Source: Talpa occidentalis (taxonomy: Eukaryota; Chordata; Mammalia; Eulipotyphla; Talpidae). From it: a DNA stretch of 64,000 bases. This document shows positions 53,729 through 64,000 of this stretch, one piece after another; positions within the stretch are counted from its first letter, which is position 1; each line of letters starts with the position of its first letter. A program made the translations under genes and the position numbers. The notes under the pieces are model-generated. The model was not told the DNA's origin and did not search any database. It was given only the letters and a program-made list of their open reading frames with translations. The DNA lies in NCBI RefSeq assembly GCF_014898055.3, contig NW_023603184.1, forward strand, positions 27,506,808 to 27,570,807. The letters run 5' to 3'.

Positions 53729-56419
53729 CTCCCCCTACCCCACACCTCCCCACTTCAGGGAGGGCAGGTTTCTGTTGATATGCAATATAGGGGGATGCGC
53801 ACTAGCTGTAGGACTCTCAGGCCCTAGTCACTTGTGCCAGCTTCCCCCACCCCTAATGCTGTCTCGGCACAAACTCCCACCCCAACATCACACAAGGAGG
53901 AGTGCCGGTCTCCCAGGAGTGGCCGCTGGCCCCAACTCTTACTCGTTACTCCCTTTTCTGCTGACCACCCAGATCCTGGAGCTGCTGGGAGACACTTGGG
54001 CCTCTCTGCAAGGTGATTTTGTTTCAGAAAGTCACCCCCTACAGGAAAGCATACTGAAGGCCAAAGGCTTAATGTTAGTAGGAAATGTTTGCTTTGTTGA
54101 GTTTGGAGTGGTTTTAAATATTTGGGAAAGTGGGGAGAGGACCTCAGCTTACCAGCAGAGCCTGGAGTTTGACTGTACTTACATCATCAGCACCAGTTAG
54201 TCTGTTCAAATTGCTGAGCAAGATAGGCTGAAGGCCAAGAACAGACAAGGAGCTCTCTCCTGCTGGCAGCACCGTGGACTGGGCCAGTGTGACTGTCCCT
54301 GGGCTTTTCCAGGGACAGCTTGAGTCCCAGCTGCTGGTAGCAGGACCCTTTACCTGAGGGCAGGAGACACTATTCCTGAACCCCTCCCCTTACACCCCTC
54401 ACACTCAATGTCCAGTCCCCAGAACTTCCCTTTTGACAGATGGTCACATAACTGACCAAGAGGTCCTTTTGCATTTGGTTCCTGATGGCTGTGTTAATCA
54501 AACATTGGTCACCTTGGCTAATCTGTAAAGCAGAATAGTCCAAGCCTCCTTGCAGCAGATGGGAGCTCACAAGCTAAGGAAAGAGCAGGCCCTTTGCCCA
54601 ACCAGGGCTGCTTTTAGTTAACAGAGAAGTATGTTAGGGAGTTCCTGACTCCCTAAGGCAGTTTCCTTTTTCAGGTACAAAGGCTCAAGATAGGTGCTGA
54701 GCTACCCACACTATTGCAGCCCCAGGCAAGCTCAGTTGTGCAGTGTGCTGGGGTCTCAGTAGAGTAACTGGGAGGGGGCAGAGCAGAGGGTGGTCGCATG
54801 CAGGACTGAAGCTAGTCCAGCCAGTGTCAGTGTCCCCAGAGGCCAGGTATACCCAGGCATCACTAAGTATGCTCATTTCAGAGAGAGCTGCTGCTAAGTG
54901 GGGGTAGGCCCAGGCCCATGATGTAGGAAGACCGGTGGGTTGCCCCAAGGAATCAGAGTCCAGGGTTGCTGGTACTATAGGGAGCAGGGCCCAGCCCCTC
55001 AAGGAAAAGGGTTGGCCAGAGCTAAGTAGGATGAGGAAGGTCATAGAGACAGACTTCATCCCAGCAGGCATTGGTGAGCAGAGGCAGATCAAATGTAGGA
55101 CCAACTCATAGAAGGTTGAGGGAAGCTGAGGTTTGGGGGGCAACCAGTGCAGGGACACACCCCAGGCTGTAGCAGCTCTGCTCAGGTCAGGCTGCCCACT
55201 GGGAAAGGAGACATCGCTGCTCTTCTCTGCAGGGGGCAGAGCAGGTCCAGATTCTAGGACCTTGATGTGAATACAGAAAGGCACCCCCTGTAAAACCCGA
55301 AATAAGAAACATGCTTCTGAGACAGACTCGTATCAGGATGCACAGCTTAGCAAATAGGAAACACAAGCTGAATTTTATCCCCCCCACTTGCCTCTTGCCT
55401 GGTACCCTGGTAAAGACACAACCTGCAGAATCATGTGAGGTTAGTTCAGAAATGGACACAGTTGAAATTGTCAAGATATAAGTCATTCCCTCCCTCCCCC
55501 ATAGTACTGGCTAAAGCAGGGCCCAGTCCCAAGTTCAGGATTCAAGTAAAGAGGAGCTTGGGGGGAGGCGGGAGGGGCAGGCATTTGTTTTCATAGCAGC
55601 TAGAAGCTCAAGAGTCATACAAACCATTTGCTTGGGAGTGTGCTGCTGGATAGCACCCAGGACACGAATCTGTGGTCTGAGAGGAACTCTCGGCTGGTAA
55701 TGAATGGTGTGGCAGGCAGAGGCAGCTCCAGGCAGTAAGGAGCAAAGGTGAGAGCATCTAGGACTCCTACAGAATTCAGGATCAGGCTGCCTGCGCCCAG
55801 CAGTGGCTGGGTACCACTGCAGGTCTTGTGTGTGGGTCAGTCTAGTTACACTGGCCAAAGGCATAGGGGTGGGAGGTGACAAGAAGAATTCAGCTGAGCG
55901 AGCTGACAGCCCACGTGCCTGGCTATATAAACACCTTTAAGCTGCCTGAGTCTTGGTTGTAATTAGATTAGCTATATGGGATTCTTTAAGCTCCATAAAG
56001 CACAATACTGTCAGACCATTCCTTTCCTCTACTTTTTTTTTTTTTTCAATTATTCCAGCTACATGCAAAGCTGTTGGTATTTTTACAGCCTGCAATGAGT
56101 ATCTCTTGTGTAGGACAGCATCTTTGAAACATTAACCAATGATTAGGCAGGCTCTGGGCCAAGAGATGATGGGGGCTTTGCGGGGGGTGGAGAGGGACCC
56201 AGCAGCTGGTGGCAAGCAATCTGGGAGCTCTGATTCTATTTCATCACTACACTGTGATTTTCTTACTAACAATTAAAAATAACAATGATTCACTGTTATA
56301 CAATTTCTTGTCATTGTTCAGGATTGTGAAGGTGGTTCTAAGAAATGTGGAAGAGGGTGAACCACTGTTAGTGGGAGCTGTCCACCCCTGCTCACACCAG
56401 CACGTACTATATGCACTGA
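53729..56419. other. intronic stretch with one long chance-or-relic ORF
   Basis: No standard repeat recognised. Minus-strand ORF of 199 codons at 54685-55284 is discussed in findings. 55154-55213 is the apparent source of a 60 bp segment also found at 56481-56540. A TATATAAA box lies at 55924-55931 next to CACGTG at 55914-55919. Confidence 0.5.
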
Positions 56420-56880
56420 ATGTGTGTATTTTCCCCAAATTCATGTGTTCTAGACTTAATCCTCGATGTGATGGTATTTGGACACACCGCAGGCTGTAGC
56501 AGCTCTGCCAAGGACAGGCTGCCCATTGGGGAAGGAGACAGAGGTGGGGTCTTGAGAGGTAGAGTTAGGTTTAAGGGAGGTCATGAGGGTGGAACCCCGC
56601 AATGGGATTAGTGCCCTTCTAAGTTAAGAAACGACACCAGAACTTGCGCTCTCCATGGCACGCACCCATAGAGGAAAGGACATATGAGGACTCAGGGAAA
56701 AGGCAGCTGACTCAGGGAAAAGGCAGCGAGCCGGGAAGCAGGGACTCATCAGACACGGAATCTGCTGGCATCTTGATCTTGGTCTTCTCTGCCTTCAGAA
56801 CATGAGGAGTAAATGTCTGTTGCTTAAGTCACCCAGTCTTTGGTATTTCGTTATAGTGGCCCAATGGACTAAGACACCAG
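56420..56880 (+). mobile_element. ERVL-MaLR-type LTR with 60 bp extra segment
   Basis: CACTGAATGTGTGTATTTTC, CCCCAAATTCATGTG, GATGTGATGGTATTTGGA, then after the extra segment GGTCATGAGGGTGGAACCC, GGGATTAGTGCCCTTCTAAG, GAATCTGCTGGCATCTTGAT and GGCCCAATGGACTAAGAC match a common solo LTR. 56481-56540 does not belong to the LTR. A 20-21 bp unit with GACTCAGGGAAAAGGCAG is doubled at 56689-56728. Confidence 0.75.
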
Positions 56881-56990
56881 GTGCACACCTGCTTGCACAC
56901 ATGCTTACCTGACATTAACGCACCCCTACAGGTTCACATCCTCACACACATGTTCACACACATGCACATACATATGTGCACACACAGGAA
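56881..56990. repeat. CA-rich imperfect simple repeat
   Basis: Alternating CACACATG-type units over about 110 bp. Confidence 0.8.
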
Positions 56991-57339
56991 TACCAATTTT
57001 TCCCTGATTCAAAGGAGACAGGCAGCTGCCTCCCTCTCAGAGGATGATCTAAGGCATGGCTGCCAACTCTGATTTCCTCTCAACCTGACATGAGCTTAGA
57101 AGCCTCCGTGTAACCTGTCTCTCCTGCTCACCAAACCCAGACAAAGCTCCAGCTGAGGAGAAACTCATAGGATTCTCTAAGTTTCTTCTTGGCCTCTTTC
57201 TTCACTGATTCTGCTGCCCAACATCGCTCTCTCCCCAGAAAGGACAGAGGCAAGAAATGAGGACACAATTCAAATAAGTCTTCTGGAGTTAGACCCACTG
57301 CGGGCTGGAAGTGGCCTTGCTTCAAGTCCAGGGGTACAG

Positions 57340-57515
57340 GTCTGAAACCAGACAGCCTAGGTTCAAATCCCACCTCTGTGTGACTTTGGCCAAATTACTT
57401 AACTCCTCTGTGCCTATCTCTGTGTTATATAGAGTGACATTGATAATAGTTCTTCCCACCATCACAGGTTAATTTACATAAAGTACCTAGAATAGTCTCT
57501 AGATTGTTAGTGTCT
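57340..57515 (+). repeat. MIR
   Basis: AGCCTAGGTTCAAATCCCAC, CTCTGTGTGACTTTGGCCAA, ATTACTTAACTCCTCTGTGC and AATTTACATAAAGTACCTAG; the clearest MIR in the window. Confidence 0.92.
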
Positions 57516-57894
57516 CCCTTAGAGCTGGAGGTGCCTAATGAGGACTCTGTCCACCTGGGAGCCAGGGGAATCACTCTGGTCAGAGGCCCCGGTCTGGAGA
57601 AGTGAAGGTCAAACTACATCCAAGTAGAGGCAGCCCACTGGGCAGTGGTCAACCAGGGGCCTGGATGTCAGCGTGGGAAGCCCCTCCAGGCCCTGTTCCC
57701 AGGAGAGGGTAAGGGACGCTAATCCACACTGGCATCTCGGGACAAAGGCGCCACCATGTTAGTGTGTATGTGGGGGCTGTTATCCTGGCTCTGATATGCT
57801 CTCCTCAAGGAGTGATAGGGAGGGCTGGCTATCATAGATAACCAGACAGATAGAAATCTGGGTCTCCCTGGGCTCCCAGCAGCGTGGTATGTAA

Positions 57895-58060
57895 GAGACA
57901 TGCTTTCCAGAGTCAGGGAATCCCCATTCTGTCACTTGAGAGCCATGTGGCCTTGGGCCCTGGTCACTTGTTGTAAGCTCTCTGAGACTTAGCTTCCTTG
58001 TAGACAAAATGAAGATGGTAACAAAGATAACCCCCTGAGGCATTGTGAGCATTCTGTCAA
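57895..58060 (+). repeat. MIR
   Basis: CCATTCTGTCACTTGAGAGC, GTGGCCTTGGGCCC, AGACTTAGCTTCCTTGTAGA and AAAATGAAGATGGTAAC. Confidence 0.75.
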
Positions 58061-59939
58061 CAAAATTTATTGAGTGACTACCATGTGTTGGACACGGGCT
58101 AGCTGGTGTCTGCACTGAATCGCTCACTGGAATTTAGTGAGTTAAACAACCAGTAAAAGAGGAGGACAGCAGGGTGTGTGGGAGTAATGAGGAGCACTCC
58201 TGGTCTAGTTATCAGGCAGAGTGCAGAGATGGAAGACTTTCTGGGAACAGTGGAGTCTGAGAGAACCCTGAAGCTTGCTTAAGCAGAGCCCTCACCAGAG
58301 CCACTGTAGCCAAACCTGGGGTGCCTGGCTATGGGCTACCATGTTCACAGGAAGACTGGACCCAGTATCAAGCAGGGACACAGCAAGGGATGGGGGGGAG
58401 AACCCTGGAGGGAGTCACAGGACCCACTGCCCTAATCAATTCTGCTGTCCACACACTGCGGGGCCCTGGCAAGCCTCCATCTACTCTACCTAAGTCCACA
58501 GTTTCCTCCAAGAGCCAGCAGGGGTTTGATTGAGTGTCTGTCTCTTTGATGCCATGAGGAGTGGGGACCTGTGGGGCGGTGCAGTTCCCCTGTCTCTCGG
58601 GCTTGCCGTGTTCTGCACCTCCTCCTCCTGCCAATATTCATGGAAGGTTTCAGGCAAATGTGGCCAGCAGGAAGGCTGGGGCCAGAACTGAAGAATATTC
58701 ACTTCCCAGAGAGAGACCATTCAATTTCAGCTGCAGGTGCCTGAGGGGTCAGCAACGGGCCATTCTCTTGTGTGAAGCTGTGGAGGAGGCCAGCGTCTGT
58801 CCAGTTTAGGTTGTACAGGTCACTGCCCACCAAGAGTAGACGGAATCCCAGGGAATGGGATTCATAAAGGAATATTTGATATTTCCTTTGCTTTGATGTA
58901 CTTTAGGTGCAAAATTCAGATTCATTTTGAAATTTCAAGTAGCAGGGGGAAAGGGTATATGATTTTTACATTTATCAAAAGGGAACACACTTTCAAAAAG
59001 GAAACAGAAGCTGAATACAGCCAAGGAGATTTTCCTTTCTGAAGGAGAGGTGGCTGGCTCGTGGGATAGGGGAACTTGGAGGCACTGAAAGAGTTTGTGT
59101 TCATTGAGCACCTGCTCTGTGCCAGGTCCTGGAATACCTGTGTCCCAGGAATGAGTTCACATGGCCAGGGGTGGGAGCTGGAGGAAAGGTGTACTAAAGT
59201 ACTTGCACGAACTACATGGTCATTGAAAACCTGTTAAGAGATTGAATGAATGAATGAATCAATGAGTGAATGAATGAATCAATGAATGCAGTGAATAATA
59301 AGTAAATGCCAAGAATCAAAGGCAAAAATAACTCTATCCGTTACAAATCCTGGCGCCTCCCTCTCTCCAGAGGTCTGTAAAGGTTGAATTACTCAGTCCC
59401 AGCTAAAGACATGGGCCCAGTGGGATTCACGAAGACACATGGTAATTAAAAGCAGGAGGCTCAAAACTGTGCTCCCACCATTTTCTTGGGGTAACAAGAG
59501 GAGCAGGAGCCAGGGAGGGGGCACAGCCTCCCAGCTCCAGGTAAGGCAGGGCAGCGTTGCCACCATGAGAATGCCTGCAGAGGGTGGGTGGCACAGAAGG
59601 GAGGCTCAGGGTTGACCAGGTGACTGTGCTTTGGAAATGAGGACAGGTCAGGTTGGGATAAGAGCAAGAGGAGTTTTCCCTCCTGTTCTGCATAGCACCA
59701 TCACACCATTCTTGCCATTGCCCTGGGATAGAGCAATGAGAACCCAAGAGCGCCACTAAGGAAGAAACACCCCACCCAGCAGTGCCGGCTGCCTGAGGCT
59801 AACTCCGGGGGAGCTTAAATGCCTGCTGTCCCAGGGTCCTCAGCTGCAGGACAGATGGAAGACAGCAATTAGAACAGTGGTTCCAAGAAAATGTTCCCCT
59901 TGTCTCAGAATATTCTGGGAAGTTTATTGCAATGCAGAT
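58061..59939. other. intronic stretch with a GAAT simple repeat
   Basis: (GAAT)n with CAAT variants at 59243-59290. 58060-58160 and 59100-59150 have weak old-repeat likeness. No exon seen. Confidence 0.5.
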
Positions 59940-60200
59940 TCATTCATTCTTTCAGTTGAATCAATAGGTATTGAATTTACAAGCACAAGGCACTAGTCTA
60001 GGTATTGGTAATACAGTAATGAACAAACCAAATGCCTCTGTCTTCACAGAACTTATGTACTGGCAGAGAGAAAAATGTATGGATGCATAGAGAGAGTTCA
60101 GTATTCAAGACTGTGAAGGGGGATGGAAGACGGCAGGGTGGAAGAGCATTCCAGGGGGAGGGAACAGCAAGTGCAAATGTTCTGAGGCAGGAAGCCTGTT
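59940..60200 (+). repeat. ancient interspersed repeat-like segment, family unassigned
   Basis: ATTCATTCTTTCAGTTGAAT, GCACAAGGCACTAGTCTAGG, AATACAGTAATGAACAAACC, AGAGCATTCCAGGGGGAGGG and CAGCAAGTGCAAATGTTCTG are in order for the widespread repeat seen at 36915. Confidence 0.55.
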
Positions 60201-60639
60201 ATGAATCTCCGTATTTTTAATGCAGCTCCAACACAAAAGTTTGAGGTCACTTTTGCAGACATTCTACACAGCAGCCAGCTCCTGAGCAAGTGGAGCTTGT
60301 TCAGGAAATTGCTAAGAAGGCAGAGAACTTGGTCTGCTCCACAAGGACCACCTGCAGAGCCCTCAGCCCTTTCTTCTGAGAGAGTCAGCTAAAGGTCTAG
60401 GATAAGAAAGGTCTAGAGAGGCTTGGATAAGAAAGCAGTGATTGACACTCTCTTTCTTGTGTTTGTGGAAACACAGGCCTGACCCCAAGCAAATGTGCCT
60501 GCAGAAGAGAGGCTGGGGCCAGATGAGGCAGAAATTGTAAGGAGCTCCTGGGAAGGAAGGCTTAGCAAGGCAGACATCCTGAAAGCTCTGCACTTCTGCT
60601 TCTTTTAGAGTTTTAAATACCAACATCCCTTCCATCAGG

Positions 60640-60805
60640 CGTTATCTCAGCCAAGCCTCCAGACAATTCCTGAGGTAGGAATTATACGTCCCAATTTTAT
60701 AGATAAGTAAAATAGGGCTTGCCGAAGCTCAGAACACACAGCTTGGAAGAAGCGAGGAAGCTGGCCAAATACCAAATTCTTGTCTCTTCCACCAGAGCAC
60801 AGTTT
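60640..60805 (-). repeat. MIR
   Basis: Minus orientation: CCTGAGGTAGGAATTATACG, CAATTTTATAGATAAGTAAA, CTCAGAACACACAGCTTGGA. Confidence 0.75.
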
Positions 60806-62545
60806 TACCAAGGAGAGAAAAGAGAGCGCTATCCTGAAACAGGGGCTGTATGTCAGCTATTATTACTGTCGTTGTTTCTAATACTGTCACCTTACACCCT
60901 CTGCAGCCTACGTAGACACTTTCCCTCCCTTTGCCTCATGTCATTCTCTGGGACCTGGGGTGCTGACAGAGAGGGGCACTTCAGAAAGTCAGGTGGAAGA
61001 GCAGAGCAGGAAGTGTTGGAATTGAGGCTAGAAATTTAGTCCCATTATGTTTCACCCCCAACGGATTTATATGCATGATTCCCAGATACTGGGGCGTAGA
61101 TCTAGCCTGACATCCCCTCCATGCCCTTGGCCCGCTGGGACTCTATAAATGCTTGTTGAACTGAGCTGAAATAAACACAAGTCCTGTGCTGAGTACAGTG
61201 ATGCCCAACAGGCATGACCCCCAAATGGAGCTGCCTAGGAAATGGCCACTCCACCTTCCCCCAAGTCAGGCTGGGTGAGTCTGAAGGCTCTGCTGTCTTT
61301 GTGCTAAAGCTAGACCTGCAGCCAGCTTCTTCCAAGAGCCACAATCTCCTGAGAGCTGAAGTCAGACTGGTCCATATTGTTAGCTTCCCACCAGTCCCAT
61401 TCCACATGGGGCACTCCAGACCCCTTCCTGCTACACCCCCCAGGCCCAGGGCCCTGCAAGCCACAGGGTACTGGGACTGAATGCGGTTGCTCTGCTGCCT
61501 GCCAGCTATCGCCTCGGGTCACCCATCTGCTCCGCCTAAGGGGGAAAGAGATGGGCCCTTTCTTGCCAGAGGCAACCCTGGTTTCTGGGACCTGGGTCCC
61601 ATCCTCACCTCCTTCCTTGGGAGCCCAGCTCCACACCTTGACCCCAAAGGACTCAGATGTCCCCTTTCCAGACCAGTTAAATCACAGAACTAGGGCCTGG
61701 CCACTCTATTTCTTAAAAGCTCTCCAAGAGATTCTAATGTGTAATCAAGGTCTCATGAACAACCTGCCTTTCAGAAAAGAGAGAAACACAATACAAAACA
61801 ATTGAGCAACAGATCAGATTATAGCAGATTCATGAGAGTGCTTTCCATGCTATGAGGGTAACTATTGATTCTTAAAAGTTTTGTTTCAACCGTGTGTGTG
61901 TGTCTGTCTGCATGCATGGGTGTGTATGTATATGGGTGTGAGTAAGCGTGTTATCTTGGTTCATGATAAAAATGTCATGTCTTGTCATTTTTGAATCGTG
62001 GTTCAAAAATGGTTTTTAATGGAAAAATCCCTGGCAGAAAAACCTACCTCTGCCGGCTCTTCATCTTCATCTGGTTCTGCCAGCTCATCCCTAACACTTT
62101 ACTAAAAACTTCTTGCTGAGGCTTCCATGATCTATACCCTCCAAATCTAGAGGTTTCTGCCTGCACTGCATGTCCTGCCACCTCTCCGTGAAGCCATTCA
62201 AATAGATGACTCTTGTTCTCGGTCCCCAGAATTGGTGTCGTCCTCTAGATCGTCCTGTCTCTGACCAGTTAACCCTTCTCCCAACTCCTAAATGGCTTTG
62301 GCTTTCAAGCTTCTAGTTTCTGTTCTCCCCATTCCCCTTTGCTGCCTCTCCTCCCAGTCAATGGCTCCCATTACTGGGTGTTCAAGATTCCAAATCCACG
62401 TCCTGAGTTTCCTCTCTTGAGCTGCAGGTGTACAGCTGGCTAGCCATGTGGCATGGTAGTGTCCAGGAAACGGAGGTGGGGCTAAGGAGGAGCTGGACTG
62501 ACCACTTCACACACTTGACTATGTCAGTAGGTGAGGCAAGCAAGG
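60806..62545. other. intronic stretch with a TG-rich tract
   Basis: TG-rich simple sequence at 61892-61950. 61120-61165 ends like an old LINE tail (AATGCTTGTTGAACTGA). No exon recognised. Confidence 0.5.
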
Positions 62546-62645
62546 GAGGGCTATTGACCCCGCAGAGTAGGAAATGGAGCCTTAGAGAGGCTGAGGGACA
62601 TTTCCATGGTCACTCATGTATAGCGAGAGTCTTTCCATTCACATG
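62546..62645 (-). repeat. MIR fragment
   Basis: GAAATGGAGCCTTAGAGAGG and CTGAGGGACATTTCCATGGT match the MIR core in minus orientation. Confidence 0.65.
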
Positions 62646-62789
62646 ATACATTGGAACTGAACATGTGCAAAAGTAAAACTACATCATGTTCATTAAGCCA
62701 ATTAGAGCTATGCCCAAGAGTCATGAGGAATGTTCTATGATGCCAGACTCCACCTCAACTTACTGACGTAGTCTTCTGGGAGAACTTTT

Positions 62790-63110
62790 TGTTAGTTTGT
62801 TTTAGATTTATATTTTGAAGTAATTACAGATTCACAGGGAAGGACACAGAGATGTGCTCAGTTACCCTTCACCCAGCCATGCCATATATTAACATCTTGC
62901 ATGACTAGTGCAATATCAAAATGGGGACATTGCATTGACACAACTCAAGAGCGTGTTTAGATCTCTCCAGTTTAGATCTCTCATATCTGTATGCATGGAG
63001 TGCTGTGCAACTTGCTCCCATGTGGAGATTCATGTAACCACCATCACAGTCAAGATGCTTGACTGATGCCATCGCCACTAAACTTCCTAAAGCTTTGGTT
63101 CTGGAAGCTG
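62790..63110 (+). repeat. old L1-type UTR fragment
   Basis: AAGTAATTACAGATTCACAG, CAGTTACCCTTCACCCAGCC, TTAACATCTTGCATGACTAG and CATGTAACCACCATCACAGT match an old L1M-type noncoding segment as I remember it. Confidence 0.55.
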
Positions 63111-63189
63111 CATTCCTCCTGACGAACTGGTACACCCAGCCCACTGCTCCTCCTGCCTCTCTCTCCTGGGAATGCACCACCATCCTCTG

Positions 63190-63590
63190 AGTCGCCTGAC
63201 TTGAAACTGAGCCCCTCCTTTGACACCTCAGCCAGCAGTCAAAAGATCCACTGATGCGTCACTCATAATTATCTCTCAGGCCCTTATTTTGCCCTTGATT
63301 CCTACACCCACCACTCCCCCGGGCCCCTTGATTTCTTCTTGGTGCTGCTGCAAATGCCTCCTCATCTAGTTCCCATCTTCAAGATGTCCATTCCCCCAAC
63401 CATTTTCAAGAACCCCACCAGATCTCTCCATTGCCCAGCATTCCTCTCCTCAAAAAATTTCAGTGGTTATCACCAAGTACAAAATAAAAGCCAAACTCTT
63501 TAAATCCAAACATGAAATACTCAGTGTCTGGATCTCTTTCCATACCTAAATTTCTCAAATTCACTATCCACTTTCACCTTTTTGTCCCTA
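63190..63590 (+). repeat. L2 fragment
   Basis: AACTGAGCCCCTCCTTTGAC, TTCAGTGGTTATCACCAAGT, AAAATAAAAGCCAAACTCTT match the L2 ORF2 end and upstream region. Confidence 0.7.
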
Positions 63591-63683
63591 TGAACAAAAG
63601 ACAAGTGACATCCTTAAGGTCATGATGAATTTCTCACAAAGGGGAAGAAATAAAAGTACCAAGATTTCGTCTTCTTTTTCTTT

Positions 63684-63952
63684 TTTTTTTAGATTTATTT
63701 TTATTTATTTATACATAGGAGAACTGGGGTGTAGGCCAGAGATGCAGGGGTGAGAGAATTCAACAGAGACAGAGTGAGGAGCAGAACAGGTGGACGTACT
63801 GAAATACACTGTTGAGGGGAGCAGCGGGCAAGACAGGAAAAGTCTGCTGCACCATGTGGGTTGCTCCCTGGCCAGGGATCAAACTCATGCCACAGTGCCT
63901 GGCGACAGCTTGATAGCACTGAGACTTTAACCCCTGTGCCATCAGGGAGGCC
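63684..63952 (-). mobile_element. tRNA-derived SINE, subfamily B, diverged
   Basis: Minus copy with GAACTGGGGTGTAGGCCAG, GAGGAGCAGAACAGGTGGAC and TACTGAAATACACTGTTGAG. Flanks show a diverged duplication (GATTTCGTCTTCTTTT left, CATTTCTTCTTCC right). One of the older copies by divergence. Confidence 0.86.
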
Positions 63953-64000
63953 TCTCCAACATTTCTTCTTCCTAGTGCTCATTCTCTTTTGTCTTTTTTG

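Larger units (their letters stand above)
6621..64000 (-). other. GALNT18: GALNT18 upstream intron, partial (at least 57 kb)
   Basis: Precedes the acceptor at 6621-6627. I searched by eye for the preceding exon, which should end with the VDDNSSN-type sequence and a G in the right phase, and did not find it. The human gene is several hundred kb long, so a single intron of this size is plausible. Everything listed between 6621 and 64000 would be intronic. Confidence 0.65.

Noticed and set aside
6621..64000. Casein kinase 2 alpha retrogene known in a human GALNT18 intron
   Set aside because: No ORF or degenerate kinase sequence resembling it was seen; that copy is probably lineage-specific.
1..64000. 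CRISPR array, operon or prophage
   Set aside because: No regularly spaced direct repeats, and all gene structure is spliced and mammalian.

Overview
This is mammalian nuclear DNA, almost entirely intronic and dense in retrotransposons. Two exons on the minus strand can be read directly (6437-6620 and 4636-4833). They have clean GT-AG borders, matching reading phases, and encode consecutive parts of the catalytic domain of a polypeptide GalNAc-transferase. The protein sequence best matches GALNT18 (Y-type subfamily with GALNT8/9/17). No other exon of this gene was found, so 1-4635 looks like the downstream intron and 6621-64000 a very long upstream intron, read against the printed strand.

The organism is a placental mammal. 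Evidence is the mammal-wide MIR, L2, MLT1 and MER20 relics, an L1 close to coding-competent, and at least eleven copies of a tRNA-derived SINE of about 270 bp with A/B-box-like head and (TAAA)n tail. This SINE is not primate Alu or rodent B1/B2, and I do not recognise it as the carnivore, horse or ruminant SINE. A laurasiatherian, possibly a bat, is my guess, but I cannot name the species.

Layout. 1-4635: intron with four SINE copies. 4636-6620: the two exons and their 1.6 kb intron. 6685-13615: an old L1 split by a nearly full-length younger L1 (7156-12579) with 14 bp target-site duplications, two-monomer 5'UTR, ORF1 with one stop, and ORF2 with two stops and two frameshifts. 13615-41000: intron with MLT1 LTRs, MER20, MIR and L2 relics, a twin-primed short L1 (15469-15822) and several SINEs. 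41464-53728: four more 5'-truncated L1 copies, most with recognisable target-site duplications, one also twin-primed, plus a long L2 and a CATC-type simple repeat. 53730-64000: an LTR carrying a 60 bp extra segment copied in some way from 1.3 kb away, more MIR/L2 relics and a final SINE.

No bacterial-type operon, CRISPR array, phage or intact retrovirus is present. I did not find a convincing new biological system. The most interesting points are the L1 5'UTR organisation and its position just upstream of a GALNT18 exon, the 60 bp duplicated segment inside an LTR, and two twin-priming insertions with exact duplications.
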